Shown: positions 49,096-61,642, counted from the stretch's first letter. The stretch is 64,000 bases of DNA from Lophius americanus (GCA_037951165.1 JBBDHG010000127.1:1482501-1546500), one strand, 5' to 3'. Translations and numbers: made by a program. Notes: generated by a model not told the origin, from the sequence alone.

Positions 49096-52000
49096 CTAAA
49101 GTCAATAAAAGCGAAAGCAAAATGCATTGATTTGAATTATTTTTTACTCTGGGGAATGAGAATCATGCCAGCATGATCTTAATTTGCCACATTAGATAAG
49201 GTTTTACCAATGTAACAGCACAATAGCTCTGCGACCTGACGATTTTTTATACTGTATAAACATTCTAGATTAGGGTTAGGGTTGCAGCATGTTCAATAGA
49301 GCCACTAGGCTTGTATGTATATTATGATTCATTTATCGTACTCAAGAGTCTAATAAGATGATTACTTTGAGGTCATAATGACTGAAACAGACATTTGTTA
49401 TCTCGTTACCATGCCACCTTTCCACCTGGAAAGTGACCATTGTGTCCTCGAAGTTAATGTGTTGAAACTGGGAAAAATGAGATAGCCTCAGGGTCTGATC
49501 AACTTTGATAAGGGCCACAGTGATGACTGGATGACTTGGTAAAACTTGTCAGGTGTTTTTGCTGTAGTGCTTTCCTTCAGAAGTGCCGTAAGGACAATTA
49601 ATGAACCAATTGAATCGTAACTAATACCCGTACATATTGAAAGTTGTCAGAACACATAGTGCATTGCCAAGTTTATGCTGTTACATTGGGGACCAACACA
49701 GTATTACTCAGGTGCTTTATATGTTATAGCAGATTCCGTTTTTCATAGTAGTGCCTTAATTTGCATTTATAGAGACCAAAAACTCTGTGTTTAGTGACAA
49801 TGGTCTTTGAAAATGTCCCCTAAGTAATATGCTTCATAGAATAAGTTAATCCCTCCTGAGAGAATTAAGAAACTCTCACATTCTGCTTCATGAATGTTCT
49901 ACAGATGCTCGCAGCTATCTTGGAATAAAGGTTGCGAAATTATCAAAATTAGAAAAGTTTTGTAAGAGCAGATTTGCAATAGATATATTTCTGTTTTCAC
50001 TATAATAAAGCATTGCTTTTAGCACTACCTTTCTAAGTGTGAATAAGAGCTCTGCTACAAATTGCTGTATTTGTACTCTTATATAAATTATATAATTAAC
50101 TTCTTAAATAATTGAATAACCATGCATCATTTGGGAAGAAAACCTTAAGTGACACTTAAGTCTTCAGTGTTACCTGAATCATAAATAAATATCACTTTCG
50201 AAGGAACTATGCATCCCTTTGGACCCAAACGTGTAGGTTGTGTGAAGTATTTTTCGATGCTGGTATATATTTGTGTTTTGGACTTACCCCATAGCCCAGC
50301 AGAAGACTTGCTGGGGGTGATAGTAGCGGGTTAATAATGCCTACCTCTTGGATCCAGAAAATGTATGCTTCTATGGTAGTTTTTAATATGAACACCAAAC
50401 ATATAATTAAAAATGTTATTCCATATTTTCATGTCCTCCTTGATAAATGTATTGTATTAATGATACAGTATGTGGAGCTGCATTAACTATAAACTACACA
50501 CACAGCACCACACATTTACGTACAGTTTATTTAGTAAGTGGAGTGAATATGACGTCTCTTGTATTCAGTTCCTCTTTTACAGTTTTGAACATGTGCAAAT
50601 CCTTCTTTTTTCCAGTTTATTTTCATTGTTTTAACACCACCGGTCTCCAAGGGCCGCTTACAGATTTTGATAAAGAGTGTTTGTTGTGCTTTCCAACCGC
50701 CCCCTCCACTTTCATTGGATCTTGACTTTGTTTCCCATTACACATTTATTACCTTTTCTGCTTGCACAGTCAAATAACACATTCTTTTCCTCACCATAAC
50801 ATGCAACAGCCTGGAAAGCTCATTACAAGTGTTGACTACTTAACATCAAAAAAACAACATACTTGAATACACGAGCCATCCCAACGAGGTAAATAAGCAA
50901 ATAAACAGAATATAATATAACCATAAATCAGAGAAAGTGTTGTGGCCATGTTTACTTTATTTAGCACACAATTTCAACTACTCAGAGCTCCCTATCGTAT
51001 CTTTTCAGTGGGTTAGGATGGTCTGAATATGCATGTAAGCTTCTAAAACAATAACAATGGGACACAAATTAAAATGTGAAAAACATGTCAACTTAATATG
51101 ACAGTGCACAGAAGCACAATATACCACTTCTCGTACTGCAATCTTTTGTTTGTAGTCTGTCTCATATCTCTCTCTTTCAACACCTTTTTGCACATCTCCA
51201 TGTTTCTCCACTAGCCTTTCTTCATCGCCCAAATTCCGGACCTCCTAGAGGTGTGTTTGCCCTTTTCCCCCAGGCAACAGGCCTTATCAAAGCCATTGCA
51301 GTTGTACAAAAGTTTTGCTTCTGAATGTAGATGGATCTAAATACACCAGCCTACATGCTCCTCTACAGCTTAACCCCAGAGGGTACATCCCACACAGAGA
51401 ACGCACCTGTCTTGAAGTCACTGCACAGCACAACAGTGTATGCATTATTATGAGAAAAAGTCCTAATCAACCTTTAGTATTAAAAATTATGCTTTATTAC
51501 GCGTCCATTTTTTCTCCAGTGGATTTGATGTGGCTAATAACTACATTAGCCAAGGATACCTTGATCCAAAACCTTGGAAAAACTGCCGTTTTCATACTGA
51601 TATGATCACGCCCACTACCTGCCTGCATGCGTTCCTGGAAAAGCATGTAAATTGTGCTGCTGACTGCTTCCTCTGTTCTCTCCATTCTTTTTGGGTAGAG
51701 AAGACATCCAATAATGTTTCATCCTCAGTTAGATTCAGGGACAAAACCTAACCCTCTTGAGAGAGCTGCTTCCGATTTAACATGTTTGCAAAAAAGTTCC
51801 ATGATAAGATGAAAGGAACCTGTACGTAAGGGTAAAAATGCCCTTGACAACTTCAAAATACTTTTGTGTTTTCAGTCTTCATATTACTTTCAGAAAACTT
51901 TATTGTAGAAACGTAAGCGTTAGTTCTCAGCAAGAGTAAAATTTTCCCCCACTTTTGCAAACATTCAGGCTTTCATTAGAGGCATTGATGCCTACTTATA

Positions 52001-52592
52001 ACCTCCAACAAGCAAAATTTTCACTAGTGGGAAGACGGTGAGGGCTCCATAGCCCTATGAACAGGTAACTCCTGCTTTGTAAGGCCTCCAGACAGTTTTG
52101 GGGGGGTGTACCTACCGTATGGTTTAGCATACCTAATTTATGCTGGTGCTTCAGCAAATGATGATTCTATCATAAATATAGAAATTAGGGTGCTTTCAGA
52201 CCTAATGTATTTGTTCCAGACTAAAATTCTTAAAGTCGAGCTGAAGCTGAGAAAAATCCTGGGGTGTTATCTACACTCCTCAATGTACGCCCATTGACCT
52301 CATCCCCATATTTACTCTGCTGCAGAGTTTGGCATTTCTACCCAAACACCCAGGCACTCTACATGACAAAAAGGGCCCAGTTTACACACTCTCGCCAGAA
52401 ACAACCTCTTTTTCATTGATTCATGGATGTGAGTTATTAATAGTTGGTTTGGGACTTGATGCCTTACACTAAATTCAAGCCCCTGAGATTCTCACTGTAA
52501 CGTTATCCATACAAATCAGAGAACACCTTAGGTTTGTTTAGCTACAAGTGCCAGCTACAATATTCAACACAAATGTTATTTGCATTCACAAA

Positions 52593-52622
52593 AACAAACA
52601 CACACACATACACACACACACA
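52593..52622. repeat. (CA)n microsatellite, interrupted
   Basis: AC-rich run with one TACA interruption. Confidence 0.7.
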
Positions 52623-53329
52623 TGAACATACAAATATTGGGTAAACAAGACATTTAATTGACAGAGTCTGGGGAAATGCTTGCTGACATCTTCAATTTTT
52701 TCACACTAAAAATCCTTTATTAGACAATATTGTGTGGGTTTTGTGCGAGTTGAGTTAATCCATGTTTACTACGTAATAACCCCTCTGACTCTGCTTTGGC
52801 AGCTTTTGATAAATGAGGCAGATTGTAAATGTCAGTGTTATCAAGGTTTCTGTTTTTTTTTCTCTGTCTCAGCCAAGTCACTTACTTCTTAGGCTATAAT
52901 TAAACATGTCCCCCAGCTTCAAGATTTGAATGTGTTTGTGTATGTGTATGCCACATTTCTTATGCATGGGTGTATTTTGATGCTGGTTGTGTCTTTGCTC
53001 TGAGTGATACCAGTCCAATGTATTTGCTCTCCAGTTAATATTTTGTTATGCGCACAGCATGAGATGAGGATCATTCCCCTGACTCTGAGCTAAAGATGGA
53101 AAAATTTTACCTATTCATGTTTAAAAAGTGCTCTATACATAAATTGAAGTTGTGAAAGTTAACTTAATACACACAGAACTGCAAAATGAAGGTTTATTAT
53201 GCATACCAGGCCAAAGTTAGTTTGTTGGAGGAGCAAACTTAACATTGTCCTTTTTAGCAGAACCTATAACTTTTAATTAACATGGCTGCTTTTTGGTCAT
53301 ATCTTTATATTGTTAATATTATATTTTGT

Positions 53330-53427
53330 GATTAATGCTTTTATCTGCTTTTATCCTGTGGCACTTTGAGATTTGATCCAAATGTAAAGTGCGTTATAAA
53401 TAAAATGTATTATTATTATTATTATAG
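53330..53427 (+). mobile_element. LINE 3'-tail fragment with (ATT)n
   Basis: 'GTGGCACTTTGAGATTTGAT', 'AAATGTAAAGTGCGTTATAA' and an ATT run form the usual 3' end of an L2-like element. The words 'ATCCAAATGTAAAGTGC' are shared with 57863-57879. Confidence 0.6.
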
Positions 53428-53879
53428 TCTGCAGAACTTAACTTGATAGTGGCTTTTGCCGTTCTGTCCAACCAAATCGATCAAAACATATTTGTCACAA
53501 AAACATAATAGCCATGTGTGAAATGGGGCCACATAGCCACAGTTATCACAATAATCGCCAGGATGCACAGATATATGAATGGTACAGGTTTCAAAAGTTT
53601 GGAGCTCGTTTGCAAAAGTTTGTTTTCAGGGCCCCTAAATGCCGTTGCTGAGTGCATGAATGGCCAAACCCAAACAAAAGGAAGCAAAGAATGCCTCAAC
53701 ACAGTGGTTTCTCCTCCTTGAACACATTCTTCATAAGGGATGAATTATGAAGAATGTGAATTATGAAGATAATATGATTATTATCTGATTGAACTTCTCA
53801 AATGAAATGTGAAGTTTTGTTTTTCGTGTAAAAAAAGCTCTAATCTATTAGAGTGGAATACAATAGGGGGTTGATTCAT

Positions 53880-54225
53880 ATTCATGAAATTTGTACTAAA
53901 TTGGGGACGTCATGTCTGTAAAATAGAGTTTTTTGTTGAAAAGCTCTCCATGGTGTGTAAAATTTAACTTTAAGCCTAAAACACATTTGGACTAAATCAG
54001 ATCAACTTAGAGAAATGATGTCCCAAAAACCTTTGGAGATAAAGCTCCCCTTACTGTCAGAAATATACAAACGACCTTTCCCAAAATCCCTCAAGTTCTT
54101 CCTTGCCCCAAGGTCGAGTGGAGTATAAAATGATCTATAAAATAGTTTTTGAGTTATCGTGTTAACACGAAGGATCTGGGGCTGTGGTTGCGGCAGCGAT
54201 GACAATCCCGACAACAAATCATGGA
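53880..54225 (+). repeat. Family A repeat, best-preserved copy
   Basis: It contains in order 'ACATTTGGACTAAATCAGAT', 'CCTTTGGAGATAAAGCTCCC', 'CTGTCAGAAATATACAAACG', 'GAGTTATCGTGTTAACACG' and 'GCGGCAGCGATGACAATCCC'. The same order is seen at 4753-4990. A weaker partial unit at 53880-53960 precedes it. Confidence 0.6.
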
Positions 54226-54299
54226 CAACAAACTAATGAGTTGGCACCATTGAATTGTCTTGAAGAAACATATTGCGTTAACCTTTGAACGCTTCATCA

Positions 54300-54830
54300 G
54301 CTACTGTTACCTGAGATGTAGCTTTAAATGCTGACATGGCCTGGCCCCCTTTCTGTTCGATGAACTTGTGACTAGACATCAGGATTCTTGCCGAGGCAAT
54401 ATGTTGGCCTCACCGAGCTGTATCTGTCGTATTCCAAAGCGTATAACCTCATTCGAACAAACATGATTCTCTGTTAACGGTGCCTAACTTTGGAACTGTT
54501 TACCCACTGAGCTGAATCTGCAACACAACTTCAGTGTTATAAACAAAGGTGTAAAATTATGCCTGAAACAGAAACAACACTTTTCTCACACCTAAAACGA
54601 ATCTGTAGACTTCTGATTTATTCAATTTTGTATTTGTATTGCACTGATAATTGTACTATACTTTTAATGTTATCGTATTTTTACCTACTTTTTCTTCTTC
54701 TATTTCTTCTATTTCCAAGCAGAAGAATGTGCATGGTTAAATGTTGCAGGACCATTTTTACTGTATGTCCCCCCATGTCCATGTCCCCCCATGTCCATGT
54801 CAAATAAATAAATTAAACCAAACTAAATAA
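54300..54830 (+). mobile_element. LINE C-terminal relic (CR1/L2-like)
   Basis: Translation near 54469-54591 gives 'FSVNGA', a stop, then 'LWNCLPTELNLQHNFSV'. This resembles the 'RAFS..GAKLWNSLP' end of LINE reverse transcriptases. An 18-bp unit 'CATGTCCCCCCATGTC' is duplicated near 54770-54801 before an AAATAAATAAATT tail. The upstream frame is broken. Confidence 0.45.
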
Positions 54831-55659
54831 CCCTACCTTTTCGGGGACATTATTACTTGTATTATTAATAATACATATCTGAAAATGTTTGATTGTTTTC
54901 TATGAGTCTCTGAAAACTCTACTCCTCTTTCATGTAAAAAGTCTTGATTGTTTTTTTAGATGATCATCTTAGTAGATATATATATGGAGTAATCCTCAAT
55001 TAATGGCAGCTGTGAGTGTGTCCAATCATCAACTAGTCATGTAAAGGAGAAGTTTCACAGCCCAATGCTTCACCTCTCATTGACAAGGCCTCCTCCAGAG
55101 TGCATGGTGTTGTGTCATGTTCTGTCATGTCTTGTCCAACCCAGACTCCGGTTCTCTGGACAGGAATAGAACTATCCCAGCGATGGATGATGGATGTCAG
55201 ACTTATTTTGGTCTCATCATTAGGAGGTGCAAAAGCCCATCTAGCTCAGGCAGAAACCCAAAGGACAAATATCATCTGAGTGTAGGAAGTGTTTGACCAT
55301 GACACTCCTATTTGGGCACTTCTGTTAAGTTGTTACAGCACTGCTAATGGGGGTGTTAATGGCATGCCAAATGCTACGGGACATGTATGTGTGTATGAAC
55401 ATGTGTGTGACATTTTGATAATCAACACCAAATCCTACAAAGTTGACTGTCAGTGTGACGTGTCACCCTGTCACAACATGTCACTCACAGAGAGAAAGTA
55501 GTGCTGGAACATTTCTCCGCTGCTGCCACACACTGTCTGAGAACAGCAGGTAGCATAATGAGAGATGACAGAAATTCAAAGAAGATATTTTGGAATTTAG
55601 TCAGTGCAAGGACCTAATAGTACTGCAAGGAGTTTTTTTTGAGGAGATTATTATTTTTC

Positions 55660-56260
55660 CTCACCTTTAATAGTCTTCAGGGGTGATTTATCATGCTTTA
55701 AAACTCGTGAAACTTTGCAAACAAATCAGCCAAGGTGAAAGATTTTGTATTTCATGAGTCCCGGCTGGGGGGTAAGGCTCTGCAGCACCCCCTAGAATTT
55801 TTCAAAGGAGCCCAGACCCTGTTTCACCTGGAATTCTGATAGTTGGTACACAGGTTTATATTATCCAACAAAATCTCCCATGATGCTATGATTCAAACTT
55901 AACAGTAAGTCTGCCATTTTGAATTGAATAATGTAATTCAAAAGGTTGTTTTTGCCGTTTCCACGTAATTTATTTTGATTAACTCATCCTAGAGTCTTTA
56001 CCCAATTAACTTACAATTTGGTGATTGATATGTGAAGACCACTAGGATTAAAAGTTTTCAAACTCTTGAGTTTTTGATGGTCTGTCTGGACTGTACAGGG
56101 CGACGGATATTTATATCTCGCCACAAAAAACTTAGCTCGATCTGTTCCATACGTCACATCTTGTATTAAAATCCTGCCCTAGACGTGTCACATCGCCACT
56201 TTTTGAACAGGAAATTATAAGTTTCAGACCTTAATAACCCACTACTAGCACAGTAACCCT
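55660..56260 (+). repeat. Dispersed teleost repeat 'family B'
   Basis: It contains 'AGCACCCCCTAGAATTTTTC', 'CACCTGGAATTCTGATAGTT', 'AACAGTAAGTCTGCCATTTT', 'CTCATCCTAGAGTCTTTACC' and 'GGGCGACGGATATTTATATC' in the order typical of a high-copy, unclassified interspersed family in ray-finned fish. No conserved open frame. Confidence 0.6.
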
Positions 56261-56884
56261 TAACAGTTCAAATTGATTCAGCAAATCCATAGAAGGTTGG
56301 AATAGCAAGCACGGAGAGGAAGGGTAGAGGCAGGCATCTTGGTGCAAAGGCCCGATTGACGCTGCCTTAAGCTTTAATTACATTTGCCACCATGTTGAAA
56401 TAAGAAAAAAAATACATTATGTGTTAATTGTTTCCAAGGGCAACATGAAATGATCATTATCATATGAGATTGTGAATGCCAATGCACAATTATTTACTTG
56501 ACAAAAATATGCATATTTAGTTTCCAGATGTCAAGATAAGAATTTTTATCCCGTCATTATCATCTGCTCATCCCAACAATAAGAGTCAAATCCTTCAAAT
56601 CAAATCCTTTTCGATGCATGAGGTTTTTTATCTGATGGTCAAAAGACACAGTTTTCAGAACTGTGGATAGAGGGCTCAAAGATTTTTATTTTTATTACTG
56701 AAAATGATAACTGACCAAAAGTAGTTTTATGTGTTGTGTAGATTTGCAATTTAATAGAAAAAAATTGTCAATTAGTGTATTCCTTTAAATTTACAGCACA
56801 GAACTAGTCAAAGGTTATTATGTAGATGAATGTATTATTACACTTTCTTAACCGTATTTGAATCTGAATAATATATCATGCTTA

Positions 56885-57134
56885 ATGAAAATCAAAGAAT
56901 GGCAGTGACTGGTACAAAGGGCCTCCCTTGTCTGACTAACCCCCAAACGCACTTTACAGAAGCCAGCATTCACCCATTCATACACATAGACACCATTCAA
57001 GGCAGGACTTGCTCTCCAGGAGTGATAATGATTTACACAATCACTCACGCATTAATGTTGCATGTAGGCTGAAGATCGAACGCCCGACCAACCAGTAAGT
57101 GGAGGACATCTCTCCCAACTGAGCCACACCATAC
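56885..57134 (-). mobile_element. tRNA-derived SINE, reverse orientation, intact promoter boxes
   Basis: The minus strand starts with a tRNA-like head: A box 'TGGCTCAGTTGG' (57126-57115) and B box 'CGTTCGATCTT' (57082-57072), about 33 bp apart. The 3' body (towards 56940) includes the reverse of 'GCACTTTACAGAAGCCAGCA' and 'TTCACCCATTCATACACATA', as in fish SINEs of this type. This is the best-preserved tRNA-like promoter in the window. The head lacks convincing acceptor-stem pairing and is attached to a repeat body, so it is not a tRNA gene. Confidence 0.65.
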
Positions 57135-57388
57135 TACAAAACGGCTTCTACTAAGTCAAGTGATGCAGATAATTAAAAAAAAAACTATATGTATATATGT
57201 ATAATTATATGATAATTAATAACATTATTAAGATAATTCAATATTTCTAATATATTTGGACAAGATATGAAGTAGAAAATTGATGTCAAAGGACACAGAT
57301 GTCCCTGCTACTAGAGAAAATAAACTTTACGTATAGATGTGGTTTGACCAAAGCCTTTTGTTCACAGCAGAATAACATGACAATTTTC

Positions 57389-57423
57389 TATTTCTATGGC
57401 CAAAAAAAATGGCCATAGAAATA
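57389..57423. repeat. Perfect 14-bp inverted repeat with A7 loop
   Basis: 'TATTTCTATGGCCA' (57389-57402), seven A residues, then 'TGGCCATAGAAATA' (57410-57423). Every arm position pairs. Confidence 0.8.
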
Positions 57424-57854
57424 TAAATATAAGCATTAAAGAGATCAGTCATGAGATCCACACCTTGAGGGCCCCGTGAGGCACGAGGGAAATATCATTG
57501 AATCCTGCTGAACTGTTTTTGAGATCCGGATAGAACATATACTTTGATGTGAGTCAAATGACTTCAACAAAGTTCAAAGGTGTCTGTAATACTATAAAAA
57601 AACAATTACTTTTAAGAGTCATCGCTTCAGATGACCGACATAGCACTTGTGAAAGACCTCAGCGATTTAGTGTTTTTGGTATATTCTCCAATGATGGTTG
57701 CCTCTGATAAAAAAACAAATCTGGATCAATTAATGTTCATCATGAATGTCTACATTTAACCAAAGTTAAGCAGACTCTCAGTGGATATGCATCAAATCAA
57801 ATGACATTAAATCATTAATTTAAATTTAAAGTTCCTGAATCGTATCCCGAAAAC

Positions 57855-57908
57855 ATACATGATCCAAATGTAAAGTGCATTATAAATTAAATGTATTATT
57901 ATTATTAT
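57855..57908 (+). mobile_element. LINE 3'-tail scrap with (ATT)n
   Basis: 'GATCCAAATGTAAAGTGCAT' plus 'TATAAATTAAATG' and an ATT run match the tail at 53350-53427. No upstream LINE body is recognisable. Confidence 0.6.
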
Positions 57909-58019
57909 GATGGAACCGTCATGCTGCATTTGCGTCTGCAGCCACAGACACTTCCTTTTAAGTTGATAAGTCAACAACCAGCTCAAGGATCAAATTTATT
58001 TCCAACATTAGCTTTCTTC

Positions 58020-58234
58020 CAAATGTTTTCCGGTTTTCCGGTTTTCCGGTCCAATTTAATCCTAGTTTCGTGCATATGGATCAACTTCACTCTAATATTT
58101 CCTATTTAACGCACTAGGGGGAATTTCTTTTACAAAAAAAAAAATTTTTCTAACATAATTTCCGAACTGTTGATCTGATTTAGTTCAAATTTGGCAAATA
58201 CAAATCCATTTCCGAAATCTATATTGTGTATATA

Positions 58235-58291
<57 letters not shown>

Positions 58292-58345
58292 TATTTCATT
58301 CTAATAGTTCATATTTTACTCACTAGGCGGAACTTTTTTAAGGAA
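58020..58345 (-). repeat. Inverted family A pieces around a long (TA)n
   Basis: 58110-58180 reads, on the minus strand, 'TTTGAACTAAATCAGATCAA' followed by a 'CCCCCTAGTG' block, matching family A. A second small piece, 'CACTAGGCGGAAC', lies at 58321-58333. Between them is a TA run at about 58222-58289. A triple 'TTTTCCGG' tandem sits at 58026-58049. Confidence 0.5.
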
Positions 58346-58369
58346 TAAACGGTCTTTCATACATAACTT

Positions 58370-58490
58370 CACATTTAATTCGAGGATTTCAATCAGGGGA
58401 ATTGCTTGTACAACGCAAGGGCTTGGGGGCTCTTTGGAGATAAACCCTTGCTGTAAAGAAGGACAGCGTAGACCTAGTTTTATGAGGGAG
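58370..58490 (+). repeat. Dispersed repeat 'family C', copy 1
   Basis: 'TTCAATCAGGGGAATTGCTT', 'CAACGCAAGGGCTTGGGGGC' and 'AAGGACAGCGTAGACCTA' align with copy 2 at 60026-60115 over about 95 bp with scattered mismatches. No coding or terminal structure. Confidence 0.6.
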
Positions 58491-60009
58491 GGATACAAAA
58501 GTTTGTAAATATCAACAACAATTTTAACAAAATCCATAAAGTAATAAAAATATTTTAGAGCGATTGCAGCTTTGGAATTACTACTATTTGAATTACTCCT
58601 GACAATTTTCAAAATAATGCAACGTTGGAACAAAAACAAGGACATTCAAAGTTCATATAATTGGAAACATTACCAGAAGTATTGATATGTTTAATTATTA
58701 TGGTAGGCTTGGAGCAATTTGGAAGATGTGTGTTACTAATTTTACAAGCCGTAATATTCCATCTGCTAGGATTGGTTCTCACAATCCTATTGTGTATTTT
58801 TTTGAATAGATTGCTGAGTGCCTCCGTTTTTGTTTTCAAAATTTATTTTACTTTGTAGTGAAGGACTAAAGACATTGGAGACGGGATGAGTGACAGCTTA
58901 AATTCCACTAGAGCAGGAGAACAGAACCCCTGAAAGTTTGCTTTATACCACTGTGCTATCTTCACTTTGCACCGTATTCCAGTGTTTCATCAGGAGTGAA
59001 TATATGTATATATTGTACGTGGAATAATTGCAAAAAAGAAACAAAGGAGAATTACTAAAGTGCAGTGCAGATAATGAGTGAATTTGATGCAAATGAAAAT
59101 GGAAAATGTTAAGAATTGACACATTTTGGCTGCTATTAGAGACAAATTTTTCCATTGCCTTCGCGAATGAGGCTTTTATCGTTACCAACAGTAATTTCCG
59201 CCATTTCATGGGATTGCTTGGGAACCTATTGTGCACAGTTGCATTTTCTTCCTGATTTTGATATTCCTCCACCCAGGAGCAAATCAGTTCACTAGTTCAG
59301 TACTTCAGGACAAATCAGAACATTTTTACTGAATTGGTGCACCCGCCACAGCTCAGAATGGATTGTCCGAGGGTGGTCTGCGCTGTATTCTAATGGATTT
59401 GGAAAACGCTACATAATTGCAAGTAGCGAAGCCCGCCCATTATCCCTCTTTTACATCCCTTACAGAAATACACAGTGGGGTGAGGGAAAGTCTACCAGTA
59501 TAATGCAGACTCCTACTGCCTATACTTTGCCTGTCAAACTGCTAACAAGCACAAATTACTTTTTAATGATAGGCCTCTCTATCCCAAAAGCTGTCTACTT
59601 ACTCAAATACACACACACACATAAACTGTACGCATTTCACAAAGTTGCCGCCACAAATATCCTTAATGAGTTTTATCAAGGGAAGTACATGTGGTTTAAC
59701 GGATCACTGGAAATGCCATTCCCATTCACTATTGTATTCAAGTTCCATCAAGTAGTTTTTTTCTACTGTGTCACTTGTTTTTCAGAGGAAAAATCTGTGG
59801 TGCTTTACATTCCAGATGATTCTACTTGCACCTAAGTTTCCACCTGTGCAAGAATATGCGTGAAACACCAGCTTCAACCATACAATCTTTCAATATAGTC
59901 ATATCCCCGAAAAGTTATAAAGAATCGGCGTAGCCGCGTCCTCTACTGCTGCGTCCACTGCAGGTCCTCCGAGGAAATCTATAATAATAAGAATAATGAC
60001 AGAACTTCA

Positions 60010-60120
60010 AATTTGATTTGAGTAGTTCAATCAGAGGATTGCTTGTGCAATGCAGGGGATTGGAGACTCTTCCGGGATATTCTTATGCCGTCAAGGACGG
60101 AAGCATAGGCCTATTGTAAA
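60010..60120 (+). repeat. Dispersed repeat 'family C', copy 2
   Basis: 'TTCAATCAGAGGATTGCTTG', 'CAATGCAGGGGATTGGAGAC' and 'AAGGACGGAAGCATAGGCCT' align with copy 1 in the same orientation, 1.64 kb away. Confidence 0.6.
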
Positions 60121-60275
60121 TTCAGTAATGTTTTATGTTAATTATCACAGGGATGTGGAATGAATTATCTGAATTTGACCTTTCCCTGAGTAGCAGTGGG
60201 CTGGCTTAGGTTTTGCTCACCCTACTTCATGCTAGGGCTGGGATCAAAACTCAAATCTTTTGGTAGATGACTGTG

Positions 60276-60348
60276 ATAATCAGATTGATTATCTGATTAT
60301 TATAATGATTGTACCCCAATCAGATTGGGATATAAAAACTTTATATCC
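60276..60348. repeat. Two adjacent hairpin-forming inverted repeats
   Basis: 'ATAATCAGAT..ATCTGATTAT' (60276-60300; 10-bp arms, 5-nt loop) and 'GGATATAAA..TTTATATCC' (60328-60348; 9-bp arms, 3-nt loop). The words AATCAGATT recur between them. Confidence 0.6.
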
Positions 60349-61597
60349 AAACGTTTTTAATCATAATTTCTCAACCAAAGTATGGCATACACTGACCATA
60401 CACTGTACATCTCATGTCCTGTTCCATAATCACTGAAAAACAAGTTTGTATTATACAGTGTTCACAAATATATTTTGTCAGTCATGACAAAGTATTCCCC
60501 TATTTTTCTTCCACCCACGTTTCCCTGTGCCACCATTTTATCTTGTGTCCTTCTGCTCTGAACACAATTTTATCACTAAAGAGTAAACGAGAAGCATTCT
60601 GATCATGCTGTTCTACTTCTTTTTATTCCTATTACATTCAATATAGCCCCACTTTGACTTCTAATTTGCTCAGTATGTACTGATTTTGAGCCTTCTCGAC
60701 ATTTTCTGTAATCCTTTATTCTCTTGTTGTGTCTCACTTTCTCAAATGCAAATACAGAGTTGCAGGTGTTTCTTTAAAAAGGCTTTGTTTCACTGTCGAT
60801 ATCTTTTGTTTTTTTTCCTTCTTCTTTTTTCTTTCACTCTGCTTTTCACTTTTATCCCCCTCAGATAGGGAAAGACTCTTCTCCTTCAACCCAATCTAAT
60901 TTAAACATCAGAGTAACACTTTCAGAGCGAATACACAGATAAATTTGCACATAATGAACAAACACATACATGTTTATGTCTCTCTGGGCGGCTGCAAGAG
61001 CGTCTGCAGCTACAAAAAACACATTATTGTGCAACATCAACTTAACAATGATAAGGCATTGATCTGATTAGAATGCAGTTCCACATATACCCCCACATCT
61101 GTCATAATATCAAGTACCAAACATGCGATTGGTTTTCTATTTATGGACGAACTATGATAGATTTTCATGCCTGCCTCAACCCATCGCACCAATCCATCTT
61201 TATATGAGCGCATGTACATTGCCATGGCATAGGGCTGTGTCTGCTGCTGTTAATGGTGGCGAGTGATTGCATTTTGCATGTGTTATTACTGGTTATGGGA
61301 TGTTAATTGTTCATAGAGGTGGTCGGTGAGATGTAACATCGGATATGTGCGGCAAACATGAACACACACACAGACACACATCCCTACATGCCCATTTGGA
61401 TGTTGTGTTTCTGCTCCGAAAGAGCGTTTATTTGGACTCAAAGAAGTGTTTGTGGTCCAATTATTGTCATTGTGGTTGGATGGGATGATTTGAATAAAGA
61501 CTCATTCTGGCTGTGATTGTGGAGTAGACACAGAGCAGTTCAGTTCAGGATGATTTGCTGACTGATGTTAAAGAACCCGTTTGCTCCTCTTTCTCAG

Positions 61598-61642
61598 GCC
61601 TCCTGGAGTTCTCTCCCGTCCTCCTACGATACTTCATCTCAG
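61598..61642 (+). CDS. Candidate 45-nt cassette exon of tenm2 (unproven)
   Basis: The interval is preceded by a strong acceptor (pyrimidine tract 'GTTTGCTCCTCTTTCTCAG') and followed by a 'CAG|GTATGG' donor. It is 45 nt, a multiple of three. Placed in the phase-1 intron between the two coding exons, it would insert 15 codons without a stop (GLLEFSPVLLRYFIS) into the cytoplasmic domain. A TGC lies about 14 nt before the acceptor AG, as in neuronal microexons that depend on SRRM4. I know of no established teneurin exon with this sequence, and a chance pairing of splice-like sites is quite possible. Confidence 0.3.

Noticed and set aside
49269..49284. Telomere repeat array
   Set aside because: Only two TTAGGG units; too short to signify a fusion point or telomere.
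52851..52886. Very strong splice acceptor (long T/C tract ending CAG)
   Set aside because: No plausible donor follows within exon range, and translation after it meets stops quickly in all frames.
57065..57134. tRNA gene on the minus strand
   Set aside because: A and B boxes are good, but acceptor-stem pairing is not convincing and the sequence continues into a SINE body.
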